64,000 bases of DNA from Erysipelotrichales bacterium (GTDB taxonomy: Bacteria > Bacillota_I > Bacilli_A > RFN20 > CAG-826). This document shows positions 46,221 through 55,681 of this stretch, piece after piece. Position numbers and translations under genes: made by a program. Location of the stretch: contig JAFLUZ010000003.1 in the NCBI GenBank assembly GCA_022508535.1, positions 1 through 64,000 of the forward strand, read 5' to 3'. Numbering within the stretch: position 1 is the first letter of the stretch; every line of letters begins with the position of its first letter. The notes beneath the pieces were generated by a model, which worked only from the letters and a program-made list of their open reading frames with translations, had not been told where the DNA came from and made no database searches.

Positions 46221-48064
46221 TGAAAAAGAGTTTTGGTATTTTAGGCTTGGCATTTTTAGTTTTGTGCTCCTGTAATGCTAATTCGAATTCAAGCGAATCA
46301 GCTTCTTTTTCTGACATCAATAAACATAAAGTAAGTTTTTTAAATTATGATGGATCTACATTATTTGAAAAGAATGTCGATGACAGGAATAACATATTTT
46401 ATGAAGGAGAAGAGCCAACACGTAAAGCACCAAATAATAAGACTTATTATTATGATTTTTATAAATGGGATGCACCATTAACAAATATCAAAGAAGATAT
46501 AGTAGTAAAACCTATCTTTCACATTATTGAAACAAAAAATCCGATTGATCGTGATGATTATACTTATAGACCAATGTATAAGATTGAGGGTAATGATATA
46601 AAAACAATTGGATATGAAATATATAAATACAATAATTTTGATTTTGAAGGAACACTAGAAGTTCCGAGTACATTTAACAATCTCCCTGTTTTAAGAATAG
46701 GTGAAGCATGTTTTATGGAATGCAATATAAAAAGAATTATTTTACCTAGTACTATTGAAGTAATTGATCAATTTGCTTTTAATAGTTGTACTAATCTTGA
46801 GTATGTAAATATCCCGGATAATACATATTCACTAAAAAGGGCAGCATTTTATTATAGTGAAAAACTTGAAACAATTTCTATTAACAATATAAATTTTTTG
46901 CGTGAAGATAATTTCTTATTATGCAAAAACTTAAATAGGTTGAATGTAAGTGAGAAAAACCAACAATTTAAGACAATAGAGGGTTGTTTATACTCAAAAA
47001 GTGAAGATGTTTTAGTAAAAATTCCAGAAGGAAAAGGTAATGTTGAGATAAGCAACAATACAAGAAAAATCAAATCTGAAGCAATTGCAAGATTAGATAA
47101 AATGAAGGAAATAACTATTCCACAATCTGTAATAGATATGGAAGAGGCTGTATTTTTTGAATCTAAAGTAGAAAGTATTACTATTTTAGGGAATATAGAT
47201 AGCATTCCTGATAGAACATTTCTATATTGCCGAAATTTAAAAGAAATAAACATTCCAAATTCAATAAAAACAATTGGTGCGCGTGCATTTTATGATTGTA
47301 GACTTTTAGAAAATATTATAATGCCAGATTCTGTGAATACTATTGGTGATTTTGCTTTTGCTTATTGTACATCCTTAAAAGAAATATATATTCCTAATTC
47401 TTTAAAAAATATAGGGGACGGTGCTTTTATACAACTTGATAGTCTTGAAAAGTTTTCAATTTTAAACAACCCTTTTTATACTGTTTATGAAGATGCATTA
47501 TATAGTAAAAACTATGAGGAGTTGTATCGTGTTCCACAAAAAAAGACTAATATAAATATTCATGGGGCAACAAAAGTTATCAAGGCTGATGCTTTTTATT
47601 GGTGTAGTATTATAAACGAAATTACTTTGCCAAATAGTTTGATGAAAATTGAAAAATACGCTTTCTATTTTTGTAATAATGTTTATGAATTGGATATTCC
47701 AGACACTGTTTTATCAATAGAAGAATCAGCTTTTGAGGGAATGGAAAGTTTGATAAGAATACATCTACCAAATAATTTAACAGTTTTAGAATCTAGTTTA
47801 TTCGAAAATTGCGCTTTACTACAAGAGGTTAATATTCCTAGCAAAGTTACAAAAATAGGAGATGAAGTATTCTATAATTGTATTAATCTTCCATCATTAG
47901 TTATTTATGATAGTTTAAAAGAGTTTGGTAAAGATGTATTTGCCGCATGTAATATGTTAGATGACATTTATTTTACGGGTAGCGAAGCACAATGGAAGAG
48001 CATAAAAGGACTTTCTAATTGTGCTTTAACTTCTGAAACTACAATTCATTTCGAATATAAGTAA
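46220..48064 (+). CDS. BspA-like leucine-rich repeat lipoprotein
   Basis: A 614-residue surface lipoprotein, signal end LCSC (Cys18). Residues about 32-95 form a small repeat domain of the Listeria-Bacteroides type (HKVSFLNYDGSTLFEKNV ... YDFYKWDAP). From about 130 to 590 there are LRR_5/BspA repeats with the period IPNSIKTIGARAFYDC, IPNSLKNIGDGAF, LPNSLMKIEKYAFYFC. The end has the usual tail IYFTGSEAQWKSI. Such proteins bind host or bacterial surfaces. It is translationally coupled to the preceding lipoprotein. Confidence 0.92.
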   Translation: MKKSFGILGLAFLVLCSCNANSNSSESASFSDINKHKVSFLNYDGSTLFEKNVDDRNNIFYEGEEPTRKAPNNKTYYYDFYKWDAPLTNIKEDIVVKPIFHIIETKNPIDRDDYTYRPMYKIEGNDIKTIGYEIYKYNNFDFEGTLEVPSTFNNLPVLRIGEACFMECNIKRIILPSTIEVIDQFAFNSCTNLEYVNIPDNTYSLKRAAFYYSEKLETISINNINFLREDNFLLCKNLNRLNVSEKNQQFKTIEGCLYSKSEDVLVKIPEGKGNVEISNNTRKIKSEAIARLDKMKEITIPQSVIDMEEAVFFESKVESITILGNIDSIPDRTFLYCRNLKEINIPNSIKTIGARAFYDCRLLENIIMPDSVNTIGDFAFAYCTSLKEIYIPNSLKNIGDGAFIQLDSLEKFSILNNPFYTVYEDALYSKNYEELYRVPQKKTNINIHGATKVIKADAFYWCSIINEITLPNSLMKIEKYAFYFCNNVYELDIPDTVLSIEESAFEGMESLIRIHLPNNLTVLESSLFENCALLQEVNIPSKVTKIGDEVFYNCINLPSLVIYDSLKEFGKDVFAACNMLDDIYFTGSEAQWKSIKGLSNCALTSETTIHFEYK

Positions 48065-48081
48065 ATTGCATTTTTGGACTA

Positions 48082-48114
48082 AAAAAACTAACACAATTAT
48101 TGTGTTAGTTTTTT
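48082..48114. terminator. Bidirectional terminator
   Basis: A 15-bp perfect stem (AAAAAACTAACACAA with TTGTGTTAGTTTTTT) around a 3-base loop serves both convergent lipoprotein genes. Confidence 0.95.
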
Positions 48115-48129
48115 AAGTTTTTATATTGT

Positions 48130-50613
48130 TTAAATTCTAGAAATTTCGTAGCAATAAACTTCGAAATTTTCATCAGCAAACCACAACCCTTGAGCTTGGT
48201 CTTCGTAGTCATTTGCACCCAAATAATAAGTGACATCATCGACTAAAATAGTAAAATCTTCAACTGGATCATATTCGACAATTTCAGCAACAATACCATT
48301 TATTATTATTTGAGTTTTTGTAATTTCAATCACTAATGTATTAGAGCCATTAATTGTAACGGCAGCATCACCTTCATTTAGTATACCTTCAAATGTACCT
48401 ATAAATTTAGAAGGTATTATGCCACTATCGCTTGAGAATTCGTCAACTCTAGGAATATCATAACAATACACTGTGTAATCTTCATCAGAAAACCATAGAC
48501 CCTCTGTTGGTTCAACGTAATCGTTAGCTCCTAAGTAATAAGTAACACCATCAATTGAAATAGTAAAATCTTCAATCAGATCATACTCAACAATTTCAGC
48601 AACTAATCCATTGATGATAATTTCGTTGTTTGTTACTTCGATTTGCAATTTGTTTGAACCATTAATTGTAACGGTTGTATCGCCTTCATTTAGTATACCT
48701 TCAAATTTACCAATAAATTTTGTAGGAATTATACTACTATCATCATTTGAGAATTCGTCAACTCTAGGAATATCATAACAATATGCTGTGTAATCTTCAT
48801 CAAAGAACCAAAGACCTTCAGTTGGGTTCTCATAATCATTAGCGCCTAAATAGAAAGTAACATCATCGATTAAAAGAGTAAAATCTTCAACTAGATCATA
48901 TTCAACAATTTCAGCAACTAGCCCATTGATGATAATTTCAGAACGAGTAATTTCAATTTGTAATTTGTTAGAGCCATTGATTTTAGCACCATCGTCTAAT
49001 ACACCCTCAAATTTGCCTATGAATTTTGCTGGTATAATAGATTCTGTTGGTTCATCTTTTCTTTCAATGTTATAACTATAAACTTGATAATCACTAGAGA
49101 AGATACTCATGTTTTGTACATGCTCCTCTTCTTCATAAGATGTTGTACATAAATAATAAGTAGTGCCATCTACGACTATTGTAAAACCCTCATAATCATC
49201 ATATTCTTCTATTTCTGCAACTAAATCATTGACTTTGATTTCGTTTTCAGTAATTTCAACACGTATAGAATTTGATCCATTAATAATATTAGAACCATTT
49301 AATGTTCCTTCATAATTACCAATGTATTTTGTTGGAATTGTAGAATTTTGTTGTTCTTGTTCATATGCTTCTAATGCATCTTCAACATAGCCAGGAATTA
49401 CCGTGCTATCGACATTTTCAAAAGTCACTGTACGATGAGAAGCGAATCCATATGCATCATAGTTATACTCAAATTTATCTAGGGTTCCTTCGTTAGTCAA
49501 AGTGATTTTTGCATCAAGAGCAAAGTAATATCCGAGTAACTTATTATCACTATTATTAGAGAATGCTGCAACGACATCATATGCCAACTCTAAATCTTTA
49601 ATAACGAAAACATTTGGTTCAATTTCTTCGAAGATTTCTGGTGCAATTGCATTAAGTTCAAGAAGATTCTCAAATGGATTATATTCATCTGCGTCCTCAT
49701 ATTTTGTAACTTCACCATCGGTTAGACTGTATTCTTTAACAGCACCATCAACTTTGCGATAACCAACTTGTTCAAATTCATCAAAGTAGTGTGTTTCAGT
49801 TTTATAAATTGTTTGATTAACATCCTCATCATAATCATTATAAGCTTGATCAAGGATGTGCATCGTATAATTTTCACCAATTGAAGCAAGAGCGTTACCT
49901 AGCTTATCATGAGCACTTTCATGTTCAAATGGTTCTGTTTCGACAGTGGCAGTGCCAAATTTTGAAGCAACAAAATTATATGTAACTTCGCCATCAACTC
50001 CGACTAAAACAAATTGTAATTCAATAGTGTTTTCTAAAACTTCGATATTGAACGTTTTGCAACTAGTATGCTCCCATCCCGAGATTGCAATACCAACATC
50101 TAAACCTTTAGTTAAATCTAGGCTATATTTGCCTTTTGAAATAAATGTGAAGTCTGTTTCTTCAATTTCAAAGAATGGATTTTGGAATTGATTCCAGGCA
50201 TAATCTTCTGTTAAATCAATTTTTATTACGCTATTATCAATATTGCGCATAATTAAATAGATAGAACCATCTTCATAACTTAAAATATCATTAGCTGTTT
50301 GATATCTTAATTCTGGGAGTTCAGAATCATAATAAACATCACGTGATAGATATTTCGTTTCTGTGAAAATGGCTGTTACTTCGTGCACATAAGTTGCTGT
50401 TGAATCTGTTAATTCGTATGAACCGTTAAATGCAACATCTTGTTTAAGTTTTGCAAGAGCACTTTGCAACACTTTGTCTCCTTGTTCTTCGTTTGTACTT
50501 GAACTAGTTTGAGATCCGCTGCTTATAGAATTTTCGCTTGTGGAAGTTCCATCAGCGCACGCTGTCATAAAAGACACTAATACTAATGGGATTAATAATT
50601 TTTTAAATTTCAT
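48130..50613 (-). CDS. Large lipoprotein with four tandem C-terminal repeats
   Basis: An 827-residue lipoprotein, signal end FMTAC (Cys19), then a Ser/Thr-rich linker. Residues about 45-420 are homologous to the lipoprotein at 44970. Residues 425-827 are four tandem repeats of 96-104 residues, each opening IP.KFIG.FEG.LN, with INGSN and LVAEIVEYD in the middle and a YYLGANDY ... CYDIPRVDEF close. Repeats 2-4 are very alike, repeat 1 is more divergent. The repeats look like small beta domains of unknown ligand. GGAAAGGTGATTTAA precedes the ATG and a consensus promoter lies upstream. Mature location is the outer face of the membrane. Confidence 0.87.
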   Translation of the reverse strand: MKFKKLLIPLVLVSFMTACADGTSTSENSISSGSQTSSSTNEEQGDKVLQSALAKLKQDVAFNGSYELTDSTATYVHEVTAIFTETKYLSRDVYYDSELPELRYQTANDILSYEDGSIYLIMRNIDNSVIKIDLTEDYAWNQFQNPFFEIEETDFTFISKGKYSLDLTKGLDVGIAISGWEHTSCKTFNIEVLENTIELQFVLVGVDGEVTYNFVASKFGTATVETEPFEHESAHDKLGNALASIGENYTMHILDQAYNDYDEDVNQTIYKTETHYFDEFEQVGYRKVDGAVKEYSLTDGEVTKYEDADEYNPFENLLELNAIAPEIFEEIEPNVFVIKDLELAYDVVAAFSNNSDNKLLGYYFALDAKITLTNEGTLDKFEYNYDAYGFASHRTVTFENVDSTVIPGYVEDALEAYEQEQQNSTIPTKYIGNYEGTLNGSNIINGSNSIRVEITENEIKVNDLVAEIEEYDDYEGFTIVVDGTTYYLCTTSYEEEEHVQNMSIFSSDYQVYSYNIERKDEPTESIIPAKFIGKFEGVLDDGAKINGSNKLQIEITRSEIIINGLVAEIVEYDLVEDFTLLIDDVTFYLGANDYENPTEGLWFFDEDYTAYCYDIPRVDEFSNDDSSIIPTKFIGKFEGILNEGDTTVTINGSNKLQIEVTNNEIIINGLVAEIVEYDLIEDFTISIDGVTYYLGANDYVEPTEGLWFSDEDYTVYCYDIPRVDEFSSDSGIIPSKFIGTFEGILNEGDAAVTINGSNTLVIEITKTQIIINGIVAEIVEYDPVEDFTILVDDVTYYLGANDYEDQAQGLWFADENFEVYCYEISRI
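48133..49341 (-). repeat. Four tandem ~300-bp coding repeats
   Basis: The repeats lie at 49341-49039, 49038-48733, 48732-48421 and 48420-48133 (boundaries by translation). Units 2-4 are also similar at DNA level, for example around INGSN and GANDY, so unequal crossing-over could change copy number. Confidence 0.88.
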
Positions 50614-50641
50614 TTAAATCACCTTTCCTTTGTATGTGTGA

Positions 50642-50670
50642 ATTTTATAAAAGTCACTTATAAAAGTCAA
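50642..50670 (-). promoter_or_regulatory. Promoter of the repeat lipoprotein
   Basis: On the minus strand TTGACT (50670-50665), a 17-base spacer and TAAAAT (50647-50642). Confidence 0.7.
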
Positions 50671-50845
50671 GAAAAAGATAAGCCTAGTCAATATTTAAGC
50701 GATTTCAGAGGCAATATATAACCTTTACACATAAAAATTAAATTAAAGCATATTAAAGCAATATTGTTATTTATGTATTGCTGATTGTTGATATAATATA
50801 TTTGAAAAATGATTAAATAATTATATTAAATAGAGGAGCGATAGA

Positions 50846-51514
50846 ATGCTTATTGGTGCAATTATTGGTGCAATAGTTATAATAATAGTTATTATTTTTG
50901 TATTGAAAAACAAAAGTGATATATTCGAAAATCATGATAAAAATGAACGTGAAAAAGCTGGTAAACTTGGTGAAAATATAGTTGCTAAAAGATTAAATGA
51001 AATCGCTAAGAAATATGACGGGTATTTATTTAATGAGTTTATATTTAAAGATAGATACAATGAAAATTATTCAACGGAAATAGATCACATTCTTATAACA
51101 AGAGGTGGAGTTTTTGTTGTTGAAACAAAATATTACACTGGCATTATTTATGGAAAAGAAAGTGATAAAGAATGGGTTTGCTTTAAGCAAGGAAATAGAA
51201 GAAACGAAACTCCTAAAAATCCTCTTAATCAAAATCAAACACATATAAGGTGTTTAAAAAGAATGTTTGTTAACATACCGCCAAAGATGATATCTGTGGT
51301 CATTATTTTGCGGGGTGATATATCTGAAATTGAAAGCAATCAACTATATAATTTAGATGGTGCAACAGAGATGATTGAGACTTTGACCAAACAAAATCAA
51401 TATTCACAAGAATTTGTTGAAAGGATACATAGTCAAATTTTATATATTAAAAATAATTACTCAATAAGCAAAGAAGAGCATCTTAAAAACATTAGAAGAA
51501 ATCATGAAAAATAA
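50846..51514 (+). CDS. Membrane-anchored NERD-domain protein
   Basis: A 222-residue protein. An N-terminal transmembrane helix (IGAIIGAIVIIIVIIFVL) anchors a NERD domain, a nuclease-related fold of the PD-(D/E)xK type: GENIVAKRLNEI, TEIDHILITRGGVFVVETKYY (the Asp and the ExK pair), then a basic/polar C-terminus. The catalytic-type residues are present, so it may be an active nuclease. GAGGAGCG precedes the ATG and a T-rich terminator follows. A decayed copy of its tail lies about 7 kb to the left. Its cellular role is unknown. Confidence 0.87.
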   Translation: MLIGAIIGAIVIIIVIIFVLKNKSDIFENHDKNEREKAGKLGENIVAKRLNEIAKKYDGYLFNEFIFKDRYNENYSTEIDHILITRGGVFVVETKYYTGIIYGKESDKEWVCFKQGNRRNETPKNPLNQNQTHIRCLKRMFVNIPPKMISVVIILRGDISEIESNQLYNLDGATEMIETLTKQNQYSQEFVERIHSQILYIKNNYSISKEEHLKNIRRNHEK

Positions 51515-51544
51515 ATGGAGTAAATTTTAAGAAAAATAACATTT

Positions 51545-51579
51545 CAGTTGTCCTTATTTTGTGGACAACTGTTTTTTTT
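51545..51579 (+). terminator. Terminator of the NERD gene
   Basis: CAGTTGTCC pairs with GGACAACTG and is followed by eight T. Confidence 0.92.
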
Positions 51580-51749
51580 ATTCGCTGATATTTTTACATC
51601 AATTAGATAATTGCATTTTGTGAATACTTAAAAATCAAATAAACGGGTTATAAGAATATAACAACCCAAATATTTACAATAAATTAGATACTTGATAATT
51701 TTGGCAAGTGAAAATAGTATCAAACCAGGAATATCTTATTGATAAAAGT

Positions 51750-51779
51750 AAAAATGCAGTAATATTCTTATATTACTGC
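51750..51779. terminator. Terminator overlapping the flippase stop codon
   Basis: GCAGTAATA (51756-51764) pairs with TATTACTGC (51771-51779). On the minus strand it ends in TTTTT, and the flippase stop TAA (51775-51773) is inside the stem. On the plus strand CTCTTTTT follows, so it may work both ways. The stretch 51580-51749 shows no gene. Confidence 0.8.
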
Positions 51780-53233
51780 TCTTTTTCGCTTCTATTGATA
51801 AAAGACATTACTAAGTTTTCCCTCATTAATGCAAGTGATCCAATATATATAACGGCACCAACAAGAACAACAACAACTATTTGCAAAATATCATTACTTA
51901 TCGGCAATAATTTTGTTAATAATAGCGATGAAACTCCAACAAAAAGGCCAGCGATTACAAGTTTCAACGAGTTTTTATTAAATAATGCTTTTATTGCGTA
52001 GTCTTTTGCTAAGAATAATAAATTAAATAGCACTACAACATCTGCAAGCATTGTGGCAATTGCGACACCGATTGCAGGTCTATTTTTAAATAGAAGGCCG
52101 AGAGAAATAGAACCACCAATGTTTAAAATTGTGCCCATTAACATTGTGAACAAATAATATTTTTCTTTCTTCATTGGTAACAAAACTTGTTCATAAATCA
52201 TATCAGACAAAGAGAATGTCAAAGACATTGATACAAGAATAATTAGTATGAGATTTGCATTATCATATCCATCCCCACCACTAGAAATCAAAGTAGTAAT
52301 TTGATTTGAAACAGCAGCCATTGTAACTATTGCAGGTATTGCAATGAAAAGACAAATATTAAAGCCATATCTTGTTAGATTGTGGAAGAATACCTTGTTT
52401 TCCATTTTGTAATATTTTGTTGCACGTGGTATAAACACCGCATCTAACGAAGTAATTAAAGTAATAATAATTTCAATACTCTTTATACCAACTGAATAAC
52501 TTGCAACAGATGCTTTTTCTAGATCTAAGAATCCTAATATAAAGGTGTCAGTAGAATTATATAAAGTTAAAATTAATGAGATTATAAATACGACAGATAT
52601 TGGTTTTAAATATTGTTTGAAATCATATTTGCCAACAAATTTCAAAGTTATATATTTTTTTAAGGCAAGACAATTAATAATTACTGTAAGAATAGTGGAT
52701 AATATTGCAAGCACTGCATAGAGAAATATGTCTGTAGGACTATGAACAAGACTTATGATTAAAATGGAACTTATGGCTAGAGTAATAATAGATCTAAATG
52801 ATATGAAATAATGCTTTTCTAAGGCAATAAATACCCATTCAAATGAAAATGCTCCGATTACAAAATTTATACTTAAAATAAATATTAACTCTTTGATTGA
52901 CTCTAATTCTTTGATTGAGAAAATCATCACGCACATTAATACAAACGATAAAACAGTCAAAACTGCCTGGATTATAAAAAATTCTTGGACTTTTTTGGAT
53001 AGTTTTTCCTTATCATCCTGTACTTTCGCACATTCTCTAATTGCGACATTTGGAATGCCAGATCTTGCAATCACCACAAAATAAAATACAAAGGTATTTG
53101 CCCATGTGTATGTGCCCATCATGTTTGCGCCTAAAGCCTTACATACATATGGGAAAGAAATAAATGATAAAAGAGTTAGAACCAATGTTCTAATTAGATT
53201 AACTATTACATTATATCTAATATTGTCCTTCAT
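51773..53233 (-). CDS. Polysaccharide/lipid-linked oligosaccharide flippase (Wzx/MATE-type)
   Basis: A 486-residue polytopic membrane protein with about 12-14 hydrophobic helices. The N-terminus (NLIRTLVLTLLSFISFPYVCKALGAN) is the typical start of Wzx/PST exporters, with GTYTWANTFVFYFVVIARSG following. It should flip lipid-linked sugar units made by the neighbouring glycosyltransferases. The start is the ATG at 53233; an in-frame GTG at 53242 overlaps its ribosome-binding site AGGTGG. It is divergent from the glycosyltransferase at 53327 with a shared 93-base promoter region. Confidence 0.9.
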   Translation of the reverse strand: MKDNIRYNVIVNLIRTLVLTLLSFISFPYVCKALGANMMGTYTWANTFVFYFVVIARSGIPNVAIRECAKVQDDKEKLSKKVQEFFIIQAVLTVLSFVLMCVMIFSIKELESIKELIFILSINFVIGAFSFEWVFIALEKHYFISFRSIITLAISSILIISLVHSPTDIFLYAVLAILSTILTVIINCLALKKYITLKFVGKYDFKQYLKPISVVFIISLILTLYNSTDTFILGFLDLEKASVASYSVGIKSIEIIITLITSLDAVFIPRATKYYKMENKVFFHNLTRYGFNICLFIAIPAIVTMAAVSNQITTLISSGGDGYDNANLILIILVSMSLTFSLSDMIYEQVLLPMKKEKYYLFTMLMGTILNIGGSISLGLLFKNRPAIGVAIATMLADVVVLFNLLFLAKDYAIKALFNKNSLKLVIAGLFVGVSSLLLTKLLPISNDILQIVVVVLVGAVIYIGSLALMRENLVMSFINRSEKEQ

Positions 53234-53326
53234 ATTTACCACCTATGATAAATATTATAACTTAAAATTATTAAATTACTATAAAACATTTAATTTTTAT
53301 ATTAAAATATAAAAGAGGTGAGCAAC

Positions 53327-54526
53327 ATGAAGATTTTAATTGTCAGTCAATATTATTATCCTGATCCATTTTCTGTTGCTTTAGTTGCAGAGCATTTAGT
53401 TAATACTGGAAATGATGTTACAGTATTAACTGGGCTTCCAAATTATGGCTATTACAAAATTATACCAGGTTATGAACATAAGATGTTTGAGGTATTAAAT
53501 GGTGTAAAAGTTCATAGAGTTAAAGTCGTGCCACGTAAAGGTACAAAAATTTCTATCATCAGAAATTATTTGTCTTTTTGGCATAATGCAAAAAAATATG
53601 TAAAAAAACTTGATAACGATTTTGATGTTGTATACTCCATTTCTTTATCACCGGTCATTTCAATTGCGCCTGCAATTAAATATGCTAAAAAACATAAAAT
53701 TAAACACGTGTTGCATTGTTTGGATTTATGGCCAGAGTCTGTAGTAGTAACGGGAATGGTTAAAAATAATAGTTTAATGTATAAATTGTTATTAAAATGG
53801 TCGAAAAAGTTATATAAATCTACTGATAAAATTTTAGTGTCTTCTCCATCATTTAAAGATTATTTAAAGAATGTCATCGGGTATAATGTTGAAAATTGTG
53901 AATATGTACCACAATTAACAAACGAATATAAAGTGCCGTCTAAAGAAGAGATAGTTGAATATGATAAAACATATTTAAATCTCGTATATTGTGGAAATAT
54001 CGGTAGACTGCAGTTGATAAATGAATTAATCAATGCAATAGATTTGGCTCGTAAAGAAATTAAAATTCGCATTTATATCATTGGTTTAGGTTTGTTAAAA
54101 GATTATTTGCTAAGTGAAATTAAAAATAGAAGTTTAGAAGATAATATTATATATTTGGGTGCAATTCAAAGCAAAAAAGCTGTAAAATATTTTCAAAGTG
54201 CGGATGCACTTTATTTAGGATTGTCAGATTCTGGTGTTGTTGGAAAAACAATACCAAATAAGTTAACGTTTTATATGTCGCAAAAAAGACCAATTATTGC
54301 TGCAATAAACGGCGATGGTCGCGAAGTATTAAAAAATGCTAATGGTAGCGTGGTTTGTGATTGCAATAGCGATTCTATTAAAGAAGCATTTGCAAAGTTT
54401 GTTAATTTAACAAAAAAAGAAAGAGAAGAATTTGCGGCAAACAACTATAAATACTATAAAAATAATTTTGAAAATAAGATTATAATGGAAAAAATAGAAG
54501 AGATACTTAAAAAGTTAGCCAAATGA
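53327..54526 (+). CDS. Glycosyltransferase family 4 (WbuB/WcaI-like)
   Basis: A 399-residue cytoplasmic, membrane-associated sugar transferase. The N-terminal Rossmann half starts KILIVSQYYYPDPFSVALVAEHL with TVLTGLPNYGYYKI, the pattern of the WcaI/WbuB-like GT4 group. The C-terminal donor-binding half contains VYCGNIGRLQ, ALYLGLSDSGVVGKTIPNKLTFYM and GDGREVL. It probably adds a sugar to a lipid-linked surface glycan. The start is the ATG at 53327 behind AGAGGTGA. The stop codon TGA lies in the loop of a terminator shared with the convergent gene. Confidence 0.9.
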   Translation: MKILIVSQYYYPDPFSVALVAEHLVNTGNDVTVLTGLPNYGYYKIIPGYEHKMFEVLNGVKVHRVKVVPRKGTKISIIRNYLSFWHNAKKYVKKLDNDFDVVYSISLSPVISIAPAIKYAKKHKIKHVLHCLDLWPESVVVTGMVKNNSLMYKLLLKWSKKLYKSTDKILVSSPSFKDYLKNVIGYNVENCEYVPQLTNEYKVPSKEEIVEYDKTYLNLVYCGNIGRLQLINELINAIDLARKEIKIRIYIIGLGLLKDYLLSEIKNRSLEDNIIYLGAIQSKKAVKYFQSADALYLGLSDSGVVGKTIPNKLTFYMSQKRPIIAAINGDGREVLKNANGSVVCDCNSDSIKEAFAKFVNLTKKEREEFAANNYKYYKNNFENKIIMEKIEEILKKLAK

Positions 54527-54542
54527 TTAGCTAACTTTTTTT
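54509..54542. terminator. Bidirectional terminator that encodes both protein ends
   Basis: AAAAAGTTAGC (54509-54519) pairs with GCTAACTTTTT (54530-54540), with T-runs on both strands. The stop codons of both convergent genes (TGA 54524-54526 on plus, TAA 54529-54527 on minus) lie in the loop, and the stem codes the last residues of both proteins. Confidence 0.9.
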
Positions 54543-55681
54543 AAGAAGTCTTTTATAAGTAATGATACTTTATTTATAGAATAAGTTTTTTCTGCAATGT
54601 TATTGGCTCTAGATATAATTTTATTTCGTTCAGCACTAGGCATTTCGGCTACTTTTTCAATAATCTCGGTCAGTGATTTTTCATCATCTTTAGTCCAGAT
54701 TATTGCAGAACCAAACGTCTTATATAATATTGAATGATATGTGGAAATTGTCACTGATTTACTAGTTGCGTATTCTATTACTTTAGAGGGGATACAATAA
54801 GCGTCAAATTCTTTAGTTAATGGGCGAGGATTAATATTGGCAATAGAATTATCTTCATAACTCTGTAAATTCACTTGAGGAATTGTACCTAAATAATTAA
54901 TTCGGCGTGTTCTTGTTGCTTTTTTTACAACATATTCTTTTAGTGGGCCGTCGCCTGCAATTAATAGTTTATATTCACCACCAGTATTTAAAAACGCGTG
55001 TATTAAAGTTTTAACACCATATTTTTCATATAATGCTCCTCCAAAGAAGAAGTATTTTTGTTTTTCTTTGATATTTTGAGTATTTGCTTTATTAAAGATT
55101 CCGTTAACTATTAAATAAGGTTTATTTTTTTTGTTCGCAAGACTATTTAAGTTTTCATTTAAACATAGATAATAATCATATTTACTGAACAGTTTCAAAA
55201 GTCTATCTTTGTTTCTATGTGGCAAATTTGATATTAAGTTAGGATTGTCGGAAATAATACCTAAAGTTTTAATGTTATGTGTTTTGGCAAATTTTTGTCC
55301 AACACTAGATAAAGTCAAATTCATCGCATCTATGACGAGTAAAATGTCTTTTTTAGTATGAATCTTTAGTTGATTTCTTAAAAACTTATTAAGTGATTTT
55401 TTAATAGTTATGTATTTATTTATTTTTCCATTTTTGATTGGCAAGTAATTAAAACAAATGTGATTTTCATAAGATTTTGAACGTTTTAAAGTAGGGTCTG
55501 TTAATTTCTCACTATTGATTAAAGAAGAAGAAACTACTTCCACATCATGAAAACATCCAAAAGCACGAATTAAAGCATTATGGAAGTTTTGATTGCTTGG
55601 ATTTGATATATCAAAGCAACTGTTAATGATTGTTTCATAATCATTATTAGTTGACGCCGTAGTCAAATATATTATTTTCAT
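54527..55681 (-). CDS. Glycosyltransferase family 4
   Basis: A 384-residue GT4-like enzyme. The N-terminal half is variable. The C-terminal half has the donor-site blocks KYFFFGGALYEKYGVKTLI, YKLLIAGDGPLKEYV and RRINYLGTIPQ, and the region IANINPRPLTKEFDAYCIPSKVIEYATS with the family's ExxK-like Glu. It is coupled to the upstream glycosyltransferase by a four-base overlap (ATGA). Sugar and acceptor cannot be predicted. Confidence 0.87.
   Translation of the reverse strand: MKIIYLTTASTNNDYETIINSCFDISNPSNQNFHNALIRAFGCFHDVEVVSSSLINSEKLTDPTLKRSKSYENHICFNYLPIKNGKINKYITIKKSLNKFLRNQLKIHTKKDILLVIDAMNLTLSSVGQKFAKTHNIKTLGIISDNPNLISNLPHRNKDRLLKLFSKYDYYLCLNENLNSLANKKNKPYLIVNGIFNKANTQNIKEKQKYFFFGGALYEKYGVKTLIHAFLNTGGEYKLLIAGDGPLKEYVVKKATRTRRINYLGTIPQVNLQSYEDNSIANINPRPLTKEFDAYCIPSKVIEYATSKSVTISTYHSILYKTFGSAIIWTKDDEKSLTEIIEKVAEMPSAERNKIISRANNIAEKTYSINKVSLLIKDFLKKVS

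Noticed and set aside
48133-49341. Repeats as a CRISPR array
   Set aside because: Units are about 300 bp, in frame and protein-coding, with no short repeat-spacer pattern.
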